64,000 bases of DNA from Blastococcus mobilis (GCF_900188025.1 NZ_FZNO01000003.1:225400-289399); one strand, 5' to 3'. Shown: positions 8,888-19,372, counted from the stretch's first letter. Notes: generated by a model not told the origin, from the sequence alone. A program made the numbers and translations.

Positions 8888-9211
8888 TCAACCGGTCCGC
8901 CGTTCCCCGTCGGGGCCCTCCTCCTCCGCGTTCCGGTGCCGCAGCGGCGGCACGAGACCGACGTCGGCAAGGGCACGGACGGCCCGGCGCTCGACGTCGT
9001 CGAACTCCACGACCACCCCGTCGGGCGGAACCACGGCGTCCTCGGCCGTGATGCCCGCCGCGCCGGTGTCCGATGTCCGGGCGCGCCCGGGCAACGCGAC
9101 GACCACCGGGTCGGTGGTCTGCCAGCCCGGCGGCGCACCCAGCAGGACGGTGACGACGCAGTCGGCGCACCCGATGGGTCGGGCGGTGCAGGTGTCGCAG
9201 TCGATCAGCAT
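8888..9211 (-). CDS. Conserved hypothetical protein with N-terminal cysteines
   Basis: Small actinobacterial protein of 107 residues of unknown function. It begins MLIDCDTCTARPIGCADCVV, giving four cysteines within the first 20 residues that could bind metal, followed by a hydrophobic strand and a C-terminal charged segment. The ATG at 9211 has a good ribosome site (GGAGGAGAG). It lies between two secreted wall hydrolases on the same strand. Confidence 0.75.
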   Translation of the reverse strand: MLIDCDTCTARPIGCADCVVTVLLGAPPGWQTTDPVVVALPGRARTSDTGAAGITAEDAVVPPDGVVVEFDDVERRAVRALADVGLVPPLRHRNAEEEGPDGERRTG

Positions 9212-9276
9212 GGGTCTCTCCTCCGTGAGTTGTCCGCACGGTAGGAGTGGCCACCGACATTTCCGCCGGATGCGCC

Positions 9277-11016
9277 TCAGCTGCCGGCGTACTCCCAGTG
9301 CCATGGCTCCTCGCGCCCGTTGCCGGGCTCGGCCCAGTCGGGGTGGAGGAAACCGAAGCGACCGGCGTTGGCCTTCATCCAGTCGTACTGCGGCGTGCCG
9401 AAGCGCTCGATCCCACCGCAGAGGTCCACGGCCAGGCCCCAGCCGTGGTTGCTCGTCCCCGGGACCGCGGCCAACGCCGGCTTCTGCCCGTAGAGCCGCA
9501 CCTGGCTGGCATAGGTGCGGTAGGAGTCGGTGATGCAGAGCGGCGTCCCGAAGGCCCCCGCGTAGGCGACCGACATGGCCCGGTACGCCGCGGCAGCGTC
9601 GCAACGCAGCCTGTGGCCCGCTGCGCCCAGGGGGCACATGGCGCTGGGCGGGATGAGCCCGTTCGGATAGCCGCCCCAGGCCCGGGCACCGCCGTAGCTG
9701 GACGGGTAGACGGTGTTCCCGCACTCCACCCGGAGGGCGCCGCCGGTGGGCCCGGGCACGGGGGACGGCGACCGCTGGCCGAGACTCGGGCGGCCGATGC
9801 CGAGGACCTGGTCCGCGGGCAGCGTGCGGACGACGACCGCCCCGGCCCGCGCGTCAGCGGCCAGCATCGTCTTCGGATCCAGGGCGATGCCGACGTGGCC
9901 CAGACCGGACTCACCGGTCCCCAGGAAGACGAGGTCACCGGGCAGCACGTCGGCCGGGGCGACCGGCACGGTGACGGCGTAGAGGTCGGCCTGGTTCCCT
10001 GGCAGGGAGACACCGGCGGCCGCGTAGACCGACTGCACCAGCGATCCGCAGTCCCAGGACTCGGGGCCCGCGGTACCTGGGGCGTAGGGCAGCCCCAGGG
10101 CGTCCATCGCCGCGGTGACCGCGGTCAGCGTCTCCGCCGGGAGCACGAGCAGCGAGGTCGGTTGCCGGGGCAGCTGCGCCGCGCCGCGCTGGGCTCCGCC
10201 GCCGCCGGCGCCGACCGGCACCAGGCCGGCCGGCAGACCGGCGGGCGGGTCCAGCAGCGCCGAGGCGGGCGGGGCGGTGATCCCGGCCGCGGCGAGCTCC
10301 TCCACGTAGGCCCGCCAGTTGGCCGCGGTCCGGTCGTTGACCTCCAGCTGCTCCTGCTGCAGCTGCGCCAGCTGACGGTCCACGACGCCGAGCGCCTCGT
10401 CCAGCTCGTCGGTGACCCTGGCCGCCGCGGCCTCCAGCTCGGCCACCCGGCCGGCGACGGCGTCCGCCCGCTCCCGCGCCTGCGCGAGCGCAGCCGATGC
10501 CTGCCGCTGCTGCTCCAGGGCGGCCTGTCGCAGCTGCTCGGCAGCGCCGATGACCTCGGCGGCGTGCGCGTCGACGATCTCCAGGAACCCCATCGCTGCG
10601 ACGACGTCCCCCGGATCCCCACCGGAGAGCAGGAGCGTCAGTGGGGTGAGAGCGCCCCCGTCCCGGTACACGGCGGCCGCGTAGCCGGCCACCTCCGCCT
10701 GGTGGACGGCGAGCTCGCCCGCGGCGTCGGACACGACCGCCTCCGCCGCGACGACGGCCTGCTCGGCCTCTGCCAGCTCCTCCCGGGCGGCGGTCACCTC
10801 CGACGCCTGCTCCTGCAGCCCGGTCTGCACCTCGGCGGCCCGCTGCTGCAACTCGTCCAGGGCACGGCTGTCGAGGACCGCCGAGGTACCGCCTGGCTGA
10901 TCACTCGGCGCGGCCGCCGCCGGCTGGGCCGCGGCCGCGAGCGCGGCGACCGCGAGCACCGTGATCGCTGTCCGCGCGGCCGTCCCACGAGTGCGCCACC
11001 GGGAGCGCGCGAGCAT
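9277..11016 (-). CDS. Secreted two-domain wall hydrolase: NlpC/P60-like plus VanY (M15) carboxypeptidase
   Basis: Predicted exported peptidoglycan enzyme of 579 residues. Order: signal peptide (AARTAITVLAVAALAAAAQ), coiled coil (about residues 50-220), NlpC/P60-like domain near residues 300-400 (SWDCGSLVQSVYAAAG with the candidate Cys, GLGHVGIALDP with the His), and a C-terminal VanY-type D-Ala-D-Ala carboxypeptidase with SNHGWGLAVDL (His and Asp zinc ligands) and EPWHWEY (last His). The NlpC motif reads DCGSL where DCSGL is usual. I start it at the ATG at 11016, preceded by GAGGTGG; an upstream ATG at 11058 is possible. Confidence 0.85.
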   Translation of the reverse strand: MLARSRWRTRGTAARTAITVLAVAALAAAAQPAAAAPSDQPGGTSAVLDSRALDELQQRAAEVQTGLQEQASEVTAAREELAEAEQAVVAAEAVVSDAAGELAVHQAEVAGYAAAVYRDGGALTPLTLLLSGGDPGDVVAAMGFLEIVDAHAAEVIGAAEQLRQAALEQQRQASAALAQARERADAVAGRVAELEAAAARVTDELDEALGVVDRQLAQLQQEQLEVNDRTAANWRAYVEELAAAGITAPPASALLDPPAGLPAGLVPVGAGGGGAQRGAAQLPRQPTSLLVLPAETLTAVTAAMDALGLPYAPGTAGPESWDCGSLVQSVYAAAGVSLPGNQADLYAVTVPVAPADVLPGDLVFLGTGESGLGHVGIALDPKTMLAADARAGAVVVRTLPADQVLGIGRPSLGQRSPSPVPGPTGGALRVECGNTVYPSSYGGARAWGGYPNGLIPPSAMCPLGAAGHRLRCDAAAAYRAMSVAYAGAFGTPLCITDSYRTYASQVRLYGQKPALAAVPGTSNHGWGLAVDLCGGIERFGTPQYDWMKANAGRFGFLHPDWAEPGNGREEPWHWEYAGS

Positions 11017-11223
11017 CAGTCCACCTCTGCGTGTGCGGGGCCGCCACAGCGTTGCCATGGCTCCATCCGGGGTGATGCTGTCCTGATCATCGGCATTTCG
11101 CCAGGTGAGCGCGCCGACGGCCCCTCTCCCGGGCTACGCCCATGACCTGTGGGGCCGGTCCTGCGACGCCGCGCGCCGGTGGACGGACCGGCGCGGCATC
11201 ACAGGAGTGTCATTACCCCGACC

Positions 11224-11238
11224 TACCGTCCGCCCGTG
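11224..11238 (+). promoter_or_regulatory. Leaderless promoter -10 element
   Basis: TACCGT at 11224-11229 is followed by six bases and the GTG at 11236. There is no Shine-Dalgarno sequence, so transcription probably begins at the start codon. Confidence 0.5.
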
Positions 11239-13068
11239 CCCTCCTCCCCCGCTCCACCACACCGGACGAGCCAGCGGTACGAGCAGGTCACGATCGACGA
11301 GCTCGGCACGCCGCTGTCCGACGTCACCTTCGTCGTGGTGGACCTGGAGACGACCGGCGGCTCGCCGAAGGACAGCGCGATCACCGAGATCGGGGCGGTC
11401 AAGGTCCGCGGCGGGGTCGTGCTCGGCGAGTTCCAGACCCTGGTCGATCCGGACCGGGAGATCCCGCCCTACATCAGCGTGCTCACCGGAATCACCTCGA
11501 TGATGGTGGCCGCGGCCCCCCGCATCGGCACCGTGCTGCCCTCGTTCCTCGAGTTCGCCCGCGGCGCGGTCCTGGTCGCCCACAACGCCCCCTTCGACAT
11601 CGGCTTCCTCAAGGCGGCGTGCGCCGAGAACGGCCTCGCCTGGCCGGCCGCGGCATCGGTGGACACCGCCGTGCTGGCCCGCCGGCTGCTGACCCGCGAC
11701 GAGGTGCCCAACTGCAAGCTGGCCACGCTGGCGCCCTACTTCTCCGCCACCACCTCGCCGACCCACCGCGCCCTGGACGACGCCCGGGCCACCGTCGACG
11801 TGCTGCATGGCCTCTTCGAACGGCTGGGCCCACTCGGCATCACCTCTTTCGAGGAGCTGACCGGCCTGACCCGCCAGGTGGACCCCGAGCGGCTGCGCAA
11901 GCGCCACCTCGCCGACGGCGTCCCGCGCGGGCCGGGTGTCTACCTGTTCCGCGGACCCCGCGACGAGCCGCTCTACGTCGGGACGTCCAGCGACCTGCGC
12001 AGCCGGGTGCGCAGCTACTTCTCCGCCAGCGAGCAGCGCAGCCGGATCACCGAGATGGTGGCGCTGTCCCAGCGGGTCGACACGATCCCGTGCGCGCACG
12101 ACCTCGAGGCCGCCATCCGGGAGCTGCGGCTGATCGCGGAGCACAAGCCGAGGTACAACCGCCGCTCCCGGTTCCCGGAACGGGCGCTGTGGGTGCGGCT
12201 CACCGAGGAACCGTTCCCGCGACTGTCGGTCGTCCGACGGGTACGGCCCGGCGCCGGCGTGTTCCTCGGGCCCTTCCCGGACCGGCGGGCCGCCGACGCG
12301 GCGGTCGCCGCCGTCCACGAGGCCCTGCCGCTACGGCAGTGCACGACCCGGATCTCGCCACGGGTGGCGGGCTCGGCGTGCGCACTGGCCGGCATGGGCC
12401 GGTGCGGGGCCCCGTGCACCGGTGCTCAGTCGGTGGAGGAGTACGCCGCCATCGCGTCGGTCTTCCAGGCGGCCGTCGACCACGACCCACGCGCGCTGGT
12501 GGCGCCGCTGCTGGCACGGGTCGACCGGCTCGCCGCCGAGGAGCGTTACGAGGACGCTGCTGTGCTCCGGGACCGCGTCGCCGTCCTCGTGCGGGCCGTG
12601 CGCCGCCGACAGCGGCTCCAGTCGCTGGCCGCCGTCCCCGAGCTCGTGCTGGCCCGCGCCGACGGCTCCGGCGGCTGGCATCTCTCGCTCGTCCGCCGCG
12701 GTCGGCTGGTCGCCGCGGGCGGAGCGCCACAGGGGACGTCGGTCCGCGGCATGCTCCCGGGCCTGCTCGCCACTGCCGAGACGCCGACGGCGCCGGACGA
12801 CGAACTCGCCGCCACGGTCGACGAGACCGAGCTGATCATGCGCTGGATGGAGAAGCCCGGCACCCGCCTCGTCGAGCTCACCGGCACCCTCGCCAGCGCG
12901 GCGCCGGGCACGGGGCCCTTCAGCTCCTTCCTGGCCCGCGTGGAGACCGGCCGCACCGGCCGCGACCCCTTCGCCGACGACCGGTCGCTCGGCACCCGGG
13001 CACGACCCGACCGCGTGAGCGCCGGCGCGGGCGGCCGGGTGCGGTCCCCGCTAGGCTCGCCGGCGTGA
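11236..13068 (+). CDS. DEDDh 3'-5' exonuclease fused to a UvrC-like GIY-YIG domain
   Basis: Protein of 610 residues that joins a DnaQ-like exonuclease to the N-terminal part of UvrC. The exonuclease motifs are VVVDLETTGG (Exo I) near residue 35, HNAPFDIGF (Exo II) near residue 115 and HRALDDARAT (Exo III DEDDh) near residue 180. The GIY-YIG part has GVYLFRG and PLYVGTSSDLRSRVRSYF near residues 235-265. A cysteine cluster and a UVR-like segment (LAAEERYEDAAVLRDRV) follow near residue 440. This architecture is known in actinobacteria; a role in DNA repair or proofreading is inferred. Confidence 0.9.
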   Translation: MPSSPAPPHRTSQRYEQVTIDELGTPLSDVTFVVVDLETTGGSPKDSAITEIGAVKVRGGVVLGEFQTLVDPDREIPPYISVLTGITSMMVAAAPRIGTVLPSFLEFARGAVLVAHNAPFDIGFLKAACAENGLAWPAAASVDTAVLARRLLTRDEVPNCKLATLAPYFSATTSPTHRALDDARATVDVLHGLFERLGPLGITSFEELTGLTRQVDPERLRKRHLADGVPRGPGVYLFRGPRDEPLYVGTSSDLRSRVRSYFSASEQRSRITEMVALSQRVDTIPCAHDLEAAIRELRLIAEHKPRYNRRSRFPERALWVRLTEEPFPRLSVVRRVRPGAGVFLGPFPDRRAADAAVAAVHEALPLRQCTTRISPRVAGSACALAGMGRCGAPCTGAQSVEEYAAIASVFQAAVDHDPRALVAPLLARVDRLAAEERYEDAAVLRDRVAVLVRAVRRRQRLQSLAAVPELVLARADGSGGWHLSLVRRGRLVAAGGAPQGTSVRGMLPGLLATAETPTAPDDELAATVDETELIMRWMEKPGTRLVELTGTLASAAPGTGPFSSFLARVETGRTGRDPFADDRSLGTRARPDRVSAGAGGRVRSPLGSPA

Positions 13069-13352
13069 TCACCGCCATCGTGATGATCGACGCTGCCACC
13101 GATGCGATCCCCGAGGTGGCGGCGGCCATCGCCGACCTCGACGGGGTCAGCGAGGTCTACTCGACCGCCGGAGAGGTCGACCTCATCGCCCTCGTGCGGG
13201 TGCGTGAGTTCGACCAGGTCGCCGAGGTCATCGCGGGGCGGATCAACAAGGTGCCCGGCGTGCTGGAGACGGAGACGCACATCGCGTTCCGCGCCTACTC
13301 CCGGCACGACCTCGAAGCGGCCTTCGCGATCGGCTTCGAGACCGCCGACTGA
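13065..13352 (+). CDS. Stand-alone Lrp/AsnC ligand-binding (RAM) domain protein
   Basis: Protein of 95 residues with only the C-terminal effector domain of the Lrp/AsnC family and no helix-turn-helix. The RAM pattern appears as ITAIVMIDA, a VYSTAGEVDLIALVRV strand pair and the C-terminal THIAFRAY segment. It probably binds an amino acid as an oligomer. GTGA at 13065 overlaps the upstream stop, and a TAGGCT -10 element lies seven bases before the GTG, so it may be both coupled and expressed from its own leaderless message. Confidence 0.85.
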   Translation: MITAIVMIDAATDAIPEVAAAIADLDGVSEVYSTAGEVDLIALVRVREFDQVAEVIAGRINKVPGVLETETHIAFRAYSRHDLEAAFAIGFETAD

Positions 13353-13354
13353 AG

Positions 13355-13412
13355 CCCCGCTGCTGGTCCCGCCCCGAGCCCGCGAGGGGTAGGGGCAGCG
13401 GAGTTCTTCACC
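13355..13412 (-). repeat. Intergenic palindromic repeat, copy 3
   Basis: Diverged copy between the convergent ends of the RAM-domain gene and trpD. It keeps the GGTCCCGCCCCGAGC core and the GCGAGGGGTAGGGG arm. Confidence 0.5.
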
Positions 13413-13444
13413 GCTCGGGGCGAGCCTCGGGACGGGGTGCTTCT

Positions 13445-14497
13445 TCAGCCTCGGGCGGCTTGGCTGACCGACACCCACCGCTCCAGCTGCGCGGCAGCCC
13501 GGCCGTCGTCGATCGCCGCCGTGGCTCGCGCCATACCGGCCGCGATCGCGTCGTGCAGCCGGGCCGACCGCTCGTCGTAAGCGGCCAGGGCAGCGGCCGC
13601 GTTCAGCACCACCGCGTCGCGGACGGGCCCCTGCTCACCGCCCAGCACCCGTCGGAAGACGTCGGCGTTGAACGCCGGAGACCCTCCGCGGAGCGCGTCC
13701 GGTGGGGAGGCGGGGATGCCCAGCGCCGCGGGGTCGAGCCGGTCGGGTTCCACCTCGCCGTCGCGCACGACCCACACCGACGACGTCGTCGCCGTCGTCA
13801 GCTCGTCCAGGCCGTCGTCGCCGCGGAACACCAGCGCGCGACCACCCCGCGCGGCGAGCACGTCGGCCATCACCGGGGCCATCCGTGCATTGGCGCAGCC
13901 GATGGCGGCGGCCACGGGCCGGGCGGGGTTGGTCAGCGGGCCGAGGAAGTTGAAGACCGTGCCGATCCCCATCTCGCGCCGCGGCGCCGCCGCGTGCCGC
14001 ATGCCCGGATGGAACACCGGCGCGAAGAAGAAACCGATGCCGGCTTCCTGAACGCAGCGCGCGACGGCCGGCGCGGACAGGTCGATGGCCACACCGAGCG
14101 CTTCCAGCACGTCTGCCGCACCGGAGGAGGACGACGCGGCGCGGCCACCGTGCTTGGCGACCGGCGCCCCGGCCGCGGCGGTGACGACCGCCGCCATCGT
14201 GGAGATGTTCACCGTGTGGGCGCCGTCGCCACCGGTGCCGACGATGTCGACGCAGTCGAGCGACAGCTGCACCGGGGTTGCCTGGGCGAGCATCTCGGCG
14301 GCCAGGCCGGCGACCTCCTCGGCAGACTCACCCTTCGCGCGGAGCGCGACGGCGAAGGCTGCCACCTGGACCGGCGTGGCCTCGCCGGTCATCACCTCCC
14401 GCATCGCCCAGGAGGTGTCGGCCGCCGCGAGGTCCTCGCGGGCGAGCAGACGATTGAGGAGAGCCGGCCAGGTCGGATGCCCGGCGGCCGCACTCAT
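13445..14497 (-). CDS. trpD: Anthranilate phosphoribosyltransferase
   Basis: Transfers the phosphoribosyl group of PRPP to anthranilate in tryptophan synthesis. The 350-residue length is normal. The PRPP loop [15 protein letters not shown] lies near residue 85, followed by [15 protein letters not shown] and later [30 protein letters not shown] near residue 165. As in mycobacteria it stands apart from the rest of the trp genes and diverges from ctaE. A receiver-like gene ends eight bases upstream of its start. Confidence 0.95.
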   Translation of the reverse strand: MSAAAGHPTWPALLNRLLAREDLAAADTSWAMREVMTGEATPVQVAAFAVALRAKGESAEEVAGLAAEMLAQATPVQLSLDCVDIVGTGGDGAHTVNISTMAAVVTAAAGAPVAKHGGRAASSSSGAADVLEALGVAIDLSAPAVARCVQEAGIGFFFAPVFHPGMRHAAAPRREMGIGTVFNFLGPLTNPARPVAAAIGCANARMAPVMADVLAARGGRALVFRGDDGLDELTTATTSSVWVVRDGEVEPDRLDPAALGIPASPPDALRGGSPAFNADVFRRVLGGEQGPVRDAVVLNAAAALAAYDERSARLHDAIAAGMARATAAIDDGRAAAQLERWVSVSQAARG

Positions 14498-14504
14498 CGG
14501 CGCC

Positions 14505-14945
14505 TCACCGGCGGACGACGGGACGCCGCGCGTGGGCGCGCAGCAGGTCCGCCACCATGCCGGGCGCGGTGAGCGGGTCGATCGGCAGCGGAAGCGTCCC
14601 CTCCGCGCGGGACCAGTGCGCGAGCCAGCGGTCGGGCTGCCGGGCGATGAGCAGGCACACGGCAGGCCGGTCGGGGACCTCCTGCTCCAGCTGACGAGCC
14701 AGCGCAAGGCCGCCGGTGGGCTGCGCCTCGCCGTCCAGGATGCACAGGTCCACGCCGCCGGAGTCGACCGCGGCGACGACCTCGTCACCGGTTGCGCACT
14801 CCAGCCAGGTCAAGGGACCGACGTCGGCTGCGGGGCGGCGCCCCACCGCCGTCCGGACGGCGTCCCGGACCTCGGGGCGGTGGCTGTAGACCAGCACGGT
14901 GGCCGGAATCGAGTCGGCCTGGGTGGCGTCGGAGGCGGGGCTCAC
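14505..14945 (-). CDS. Receiver-like (pseudo-response-regulator) protein
   Basis: Protein of 146 residues that resembles a response-regulator receiver domain without an output domain. A hydrophobic strand ([16 protein letters not shown]) begins it and DLCILDGEA holds the aspartate in the phosphorylation position. The acidic pair normally found after the first strand is missing (YSHRPE), so phosphorylation is doubtful. I start it at the GTG at 14945 because TAGGCT lies seven bases upstream, a leaderless arrangement. Such proteins accompany trpD in many actinobacteria; the function is unknown. Confidence 0.7.
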   Translation of the reverse strand: MSPASDATQADSIPATVLVYSHRPEVRDAVRTAVGRRPAADVGPLTWLECATGDEVVAAVDSGGVDLCILDGEAQPTGGLALARQLEQEVPDRPAVCLLIARQPDRWLAHWSRAEGTLPLPIDPLTAPGMVADLLRAHARRPVVRR

Positions 14946-15077
14946 CCCGCCGAGCCTAGTGCCAGGCCAGGACACTTCTCCGGCAGGCGGCGACGTCGGT
15001 AAAGAGCAGATCACTTTGCCGCGACGCCAGCGCACCCGCGGTCGTGACGACCCCCTGCCGATGCCATGATGACCCTC

Positions 15078-15692
15078 GTGACAACGGCCCCCGTCGCGAG
15101 CAGCACCTTCGACACCTCACGGGTGCACTCCCTGACCAGACCGAACATGGTGAGCGTCGGCACGATCATCTGGCTCTCCAGCGAGCTGATGTTCTTCGCC
15201 GGCCTGTTCGCCATGTACTTCACGGCGCGAGCCCGGGCCACCGAGGGGTGGCCACCGGAGCCGACCGAGCTGAACCTGCCCTACGCCACGGTCTTCACGG
15301 TCATCCTGGTGCTCTCCTCTGTGACGTGCCAGTTCGGCGTGTTCGCCGCCGAGAACGGGAACGTCTACGGCCTGCGGCGCTGGTTCACGATCACGTTCGT
15401 GATGGGCCTGATCTTCGTGCTCGCACAGGCCAACGAGTACCGCGTGCTGGTCATCGACCACCACACGTCGATCTCGTCGTCGACCTACGGCTCGGTCTTC
15501 TACATCACGACCGGCTTCCACGCCCTTCACGTCATCGGGGGCCTCGTCGCCTTCGTCTTCTTGCTCATCCGGTCCACCATGGGCCGGTTCACGCCCGCGC
15601 AGGCGACCGCGGCCATCGTGGTCTCCTACTACTGGCACTTCGTCGACGTCGTGTGGGTCGGGCTCTTCGCCACGATCTACCTGATCCGCTAG
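15078..15692 (+). CDS. ctaE: Cytochrome c oxidase (aa3) subunit III
   Basis: Core membrane subunit of the terminal oxidase. The 204-residue protein shows [23 protein letters not shown] near the N-terminus, five hydrophobic helices, [10 protein letters not shown] and the closing [15 protein letters not shown] chose the GTG at 15078, which gives the N-terminus known for mycobacterial CtaE ([17 protein letters not shown]); an ATG at 15066 would add four residues. It leads the ctaE-qcrCAB operon. Confidence 0.95.
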   Translation: MTTAPVASSTFDTSRVHSLTRPNMVSVGTIIWLSSELMFFAGLFAMYFTARARATEGWPPEPTELNLPYATVFTVILVLSSVTCQFGVFAAENGNVYGLRRWFTITFVMGLIFVLAQANEYRVLVIDHHTSISSSTYGSVFYITTGFHALHVIGGLVAFVFLLIRSTMGRFTPAQATAAIVVSYYWHFVDVVWVGLFATIYLIR

Positions 15693-15699
15693 GGAACCG

Positions 15700-16563
15700 G
15701 TGTCCACCACGAACCCGCAGTCCGAGGCCATGTTCCCTGAGAACGGGCTCTCCGAAGCCGAGCCCGACGGCAACCCGGCCGGCCGGGCCCGCGCCCGGCG
15801 CCGCTCCAAGCACCGCCGCCGGCTGGCCAACGTCGCCGGCCTGATGACCGCCCTGGTGCTCACCGGCGCTCTCTACTCAGTGTTCGCACCGGCGCAGGCG
15901 GCTGACGACACCTCGGAGTCCGCCGCCGTGGCGGCCGGCCGGGAACTGTACGAGCGCAGCTGCATCACCTGCCACGGCGACAACCTCGAGGGCGTCCCCA
16001 ACCGCGGGCCGTCGCTGATCGGCGTCGGCGAGGCCGCCGTCTACTTCCAGGTGCACACCGGCCGCATGCCGCTGGCGCGCCAGGAGGCGCAGGCCCCGGA
16101 CAAGCCGGCCGTGTTCTCCGACGAGGAGATCGACCAGCTCATGGCCTACGTGCAGGCCAACGGCGGTGGCCCGACCCTCCCGTCGGGCGACCTCCGCGAC
16201 GGTGATCTGGCGGAGGGTGGTGAGTTGTTCCGGCTCAACTGCGCCTCGTGCCACAACTTCGTCGGCGAGGGCGGTGCGCTCTCCTCCGGCAAGTACGCCC
16301 CGAGCCTCGACGACGCCAACGACCTCGAGATCTACACGGCGATGCTCACCGGGCCGGAGAACATGCCGGTCTTCGGCGACAACCAGCTGACGCCGGAGGA
16401 GAAGCGCTCGATCATCAACTACGTGCAGACGATCAACCAGCAGCTGGACCCCGGCGGCGCCGGCGTGGGCCGAATGGGCCCGGTGGCCGAAGGCCTGGTC
16501 ATCTGGGTCGTCGGCGTGTCCGCTCTGATGTTCGGCATCTTCTGGATGGGGAGCAAGGCGTGA
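15700..16563 (+). CDS. qcrC: Cytochrome bc1 complex diheme cytochrome c subunit
   Basis: Electron carrier between the Rieske centre and the aa3 oxidase, anchored to the membrane. The 287-residue protein has an N-terminal hydrophobic segment (VAGLMTALVLTGALYSVF), two CxxCH haem sites (CITCHGDN near residue 88, CASCHNF near residue 183) and a C-terminal helix (VIWVVGVSALMFGIFWMG). Two haems in one subunit are the actinobacterial QcrC hallmark that allows the bc1-aa3 supercomplex. The start could also be the ATG at 15730. Confidence 0.95.
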   Translation: MSTTNPQSEAMFPENGLSEAEPDGNPAGRARARRRSKHRRRLANVAGLMTALVLTGALYSVFAPAQAADDTSESAAVAAGRELYERSCITCHGDNLEGVPNRGPSLIGVGEAAVYFQVHTGRMPLARQEAQAPDKPAVFSDEEIDQLMAYVQANGGGPTLPSGDLRDGDLAEGGELFRLNCASCHNFVGEGGALSSGKYAPSLDDANDLEIYTAMLTGPENMPVFGDNQLTPEEKRSIINYVQTINQQLDPGGAGVGRMGPVAEGLVIWVVGVSALMFGIFWMGSKA

Positions 16564-17672
16564 GTGCGCGCGATACCCGCCCCGGTTCGACCGGCGGCGC
16601 GGACACCCCCGGACCGCTGCACGGCGGTCCGGACGACGACTACACCCCCGAGCAACTCGCGGCGATGCGCCGCGAGGAGCTCGACCTGCTGGGCGCCCGG
16701 TACGACGGGGTCGAGGTCCTCCACGTCGAGCCCGGCCCCGAACCGGGTTCGGCGCTGGAGAAGCGGGCGGTGCGGCAGGTCGGCACGGCTTTCACGCTGG
16801 CCGGCGTCTTCGCCTTCCTCTTCGTGGTCGTCTACGTGGGCTCGGGCTGGTTCCTCCCCGACTGGCACTGGGAGATCACCGAGCGCGGGTGGAGCGCCCT
16901 GTTCACCCCGATGCTCGGCCTCTTCATGGGTCTCGCGATGACCATGGTCGGCGTGGGCCTGGTGCTCTACACCAAGAAGCTGCTGCCCCACGAGACCGCA
17001 GTCCAGGACAAGCACGACGGCTCGCACTTCGACCGCGTCACCGCAGGTGCCACGCTGGTCGGCGGCTACCACAACAGCGGACTGGGTCGACGCAAGCTGA
17101 TCACCCGGTCGCTGCTCTTCATGGGTGGGGGCTTGGGCCTCATGCTCCTCATGCCCCTCGGCGGCCTGATCAAGAACCCGAACAAGGGCGACCCCCTGGG
17201 GACCACCAGCTGGGCCGAGGGCGTCCGCCTGCTCCGGGACGACGGCACCCCCATCCGTCCGGGTGACCAGGAGCCAGGCTCGCTGGAGACGGTCTTCCCG
17301 GCCGTCCCGGGCGGCAACCGCCAGGCCGATGCGGCGACGATGCTCATCCGGCTGCGCCCGGAGCAGGTCGATGCCCTGCGGCCCCGCGAGGGCCACGCGG
17401 ACTTCGCCTACGGCGAGTACGTGGCCTACTCGAAGATCTGCACCCACGCGGGCTGCCCGGTCTCCTTGTACGAGCAGGAGACCAGCCGGATCCTGTGCCC
17501 GTGCCATCAGTCGCAGTTCGACGTGACGCAGGGCGCCAAGCCGGTGTTCGGTCCGGCGACGCGGGCCCTCCCGCAGCTGCCGATCGGGGTGGACGACGAG
17601 GGATTCTTCATCGCGCGCAGCGACTACATTGAGGCCGTAGGCCCCACCTACTGGAACCGGGAGCGCATCTGA
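16560..17672 (+). CDS. qcrA: Cytochrome bc1 complex Rieske iron-sulfur subunit
   Basis: Carries the 2Fe-2S cluster that oxidises menaquinol. The 370-residue protein has three hydrophobic segments (near residues 80, 115 and 185), as in the actinobacterial type, and the Rieske motifs CTHAGCP and CPCHQSQF near residues 295-320. Its GTG overlaps the qcrC stop by four bases. Confidence 0.95.
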   Translation: MSARDTRPGSTGGADTPGPLHGGPDDDYTPEQLAAMRREELDLLGARYDGVEVLHVEPGPEPGSALEKRAVRQVGTAFTLAGVFAFLFVVVYVGSGWFLPDWHWEITERGWSALFTPMLGLFMGLAMTMVGVGLVLYTKKLLPHETAVQDKHDGSHFDRVTAGATLVGGYHNSGLGRRKLITRSLLFMGGGLGLMLLMPLGGLIKNPNKGDPLGTTSWAEGVRLLRDDGTPIRPGDQEPGSLETVFPAVPGGNRQADAATMLIRLRPEQVDALRPREGHADFAYGEYVAYSKICTHAGCPVSLYEQETSRILCPCHQSQFDVTQGAKPVFGPATRALPQLPIGVDDEGFFIARSDYIEAVGPTYWNRERI

Positions 17673-19372
17673 TGGCTCGTACCGCCACGGCACCAGGCGC
17701 GCCGACCACCAGGCTGGGCAAGGCAGCGGTCGAGTTCGACGACCGGTTGATCGTCGCCGCCCCACTGCGCCGGACGCTGAACAAGGTCTTTCCCGACCAC
17801 TGGTCGTTCCTGCTCGGGGAGATCGCCCTCTACTCGTTCGTCATCCTGCTGCTGTCGGGCACCTACCTGACGTTCTTCTTCGACGCCTCGATGCGTGAGG
17901 TCGTCTACGAAGGCTCGTACGCGCCGCTTCGTGGCGTGGAGATGTCCGCCGCCTACGACTCGACGCTGCAGATGTCCTTCGACGTCCGCGGCGGCCTGTT
18001 CATGCGACAGCTGCACCACTGGGCGGCACTGCTCTTCGTCGCCTCGATCGTGATGCACCTGCTGCGCATCTTCTTCACCGGCGCCTTCCGCCGGCCACGG
18101 GAGAGCAACTGGCTGATCGGTGTCGTGATGCTGGTGCTGGCGCTGCTCATGGGCGTCACCGGTTACACGCTGCCCGACGACCTGCTCTCGGGCACCGGCC
18201 TTCGCATCATCAGCGCGATCCTGCTGTCGATCCCGGTCATCGGGACGTGGGCCCACTTCGCCGTGTTCAACGGCGACTTCGTCGGCGAGCAGATCATCGG
18301 CCGCTTCTACATCGCGCACGTGCTGCTCTTCCCGGCGATCCTGCTGGCGCTGATCGCGGTCCACCTGCTCGTCCTGGTCAAGCAGAAGCACACCCAGTTC
18401 CCCGGGCCGGGCCGCACCGAGCACAACGTCGTCGGAAACCGGCTCTTCCCGGCCTTCGCCGGGAAGGCGACGGGTCTGCTGTTCGTCGTCTTCGGCGTCT
18501 GCGCGGCGCTGGGCGGGCTGGTGCAGATCAACCCCGTCTGGCTCTGGGGGCCGTACAACCCGGCGCAGGTGTCCTCGGCGTCGCAGCCTGACTGGTACAT
18601 CATGTTCCTCGACGGCTCGACGCGGATCTTCCCGCCGTGGGACATCAACCTCCCCGGCGACTACACGATCCCGGCACTGTTCTGGCCGACAGTCGTGGTC
18701 GCGGGTGCGATGTTCACGGTCCTCGCGCTCTACCCCATGATCGAGCGCAAGCTGACCGGTGACACGGCCTCGCACCACCTGCTGCAGCGGCCGCGCGACG
18801 TCCCCGTGCGGACCTCGCTCGGGGCCATGGCGCTGACCTTCTACGTGTGGCTGCTGCTCGCCGGCGGCAACGACGTCATCGCCGACAAGTTCAACATCAG
18901 CCTGAACGCGATGACCTGGGTCGGCCGGATCGGTGTGATCATCCTGCCGCCCATCGCGTACGCCGTCACCTACCGCATCTGCCTCGGCCTGCAGATGCAC
19001 GACCGTGAGGTGCTCGAGCACGGCATCGAGACCGGTGTCATCCGCCGGCTGCCCAGCGGCGAGTTCATCGAGGTCCACCAGCCGCTCGGCCCGGTGGACG
19101 AGCACGGACACGGCCAGCTCGCCTACGGCGGTGCGCCGGTGCCGAAGCGGATGAACCATGTCGGCGGTGCCCGTCGGGCCATCCGCGGCTTCTTCACCCC
19201 GATCGAGGAGCCGTCGCAGGTCGAGCTCGAGCAGCGTGCCGAGGGGCGCGGCCTCGCGACCGCCGAGAGCGAGCGCGAGCTGACGTCGTCCGGTCGTCCG
19301 TCCGACGGCGGTCGCCCGTCCGACGGTGGCCGTCCGTCCGACGGTGGCCGTCCGCAGGAGCCGCGCGACTGA
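17672..19372 (+). CDS. qcrB: Cytochrome bc1 complex cytochrome b subunit
   Basis: Quinol-oxidising membrane subunit of 566 residues. Haem-ligand histidines are visible in [21 protein letters not shown] and in [21 protein letters not shown]; the Qo-site region and C-terminal helices follow. The ATG overlaps the qcrA stop as TGATG. The last 30 residues are a hydrophilic tail made of GRPSDG repeats, coded by an 18-bp tandem repeat and probably disordered in the cytoplasm. A strong hairpin follows the stop. Confidence 0.95.
   Translation: MARTATAPGAPTTRLGKAAVEFDDRLIVAAPLRRTLNKVFPDHWSFLLGEIALYSFVILLLSGTYLTFFFDASMREVVYEGSYAPLRGVEMSAAYDSTLQMSFDVRGGLFMRQLHHWAALLFVASIVMHLLRIFFTGAFRRPRESNWLIGVVMLVLALLMGVTGYTLPDDLLSGTGLRIISAILLSIPVIGTWAHFAVFNGDFVGEQIIGRFYIAHVLLFPAILLALIAVHLLVLVKQKHTQFPGPGRTEHNVVGNRLFPAFAGKATGLLFVVFGVCAALGGLVQINPVWLWGPYNPAQVSSASQPDWYIMFLDGSTRIFPPWDINLPGDYTIPALFWPTVVVAGAMFTVLALYPMIERKLTGDTASHHLLQRPRDVPVRTSLGAMALTFYVWLLLAGGNDVIADKFNISLNAMTWVGRIGVIILPPIAYAVTYRICLGLQMHDREVLEHGIETGVIRRLPSGEFIEVHQPLGPVDEHGHGQLAYGGAPVPKRMNHVGGARRAIRGFFTPIEEPSQVELEQRAEGRGLATAESERELTSSGRPSDGGRPSDGGRPSDGGRPQEPRD
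19289..19354 (+). repeat. 18-bp tandem repeat coding the qcrB tail
   Basis: Three full copies and a partial fourth of an 18-bp unit (ggccgtccgtccgacggt and variants) encode GRPSDG in frame. Copy number could vary by slippage without breaking the reading frame. Confidence 0.75.
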
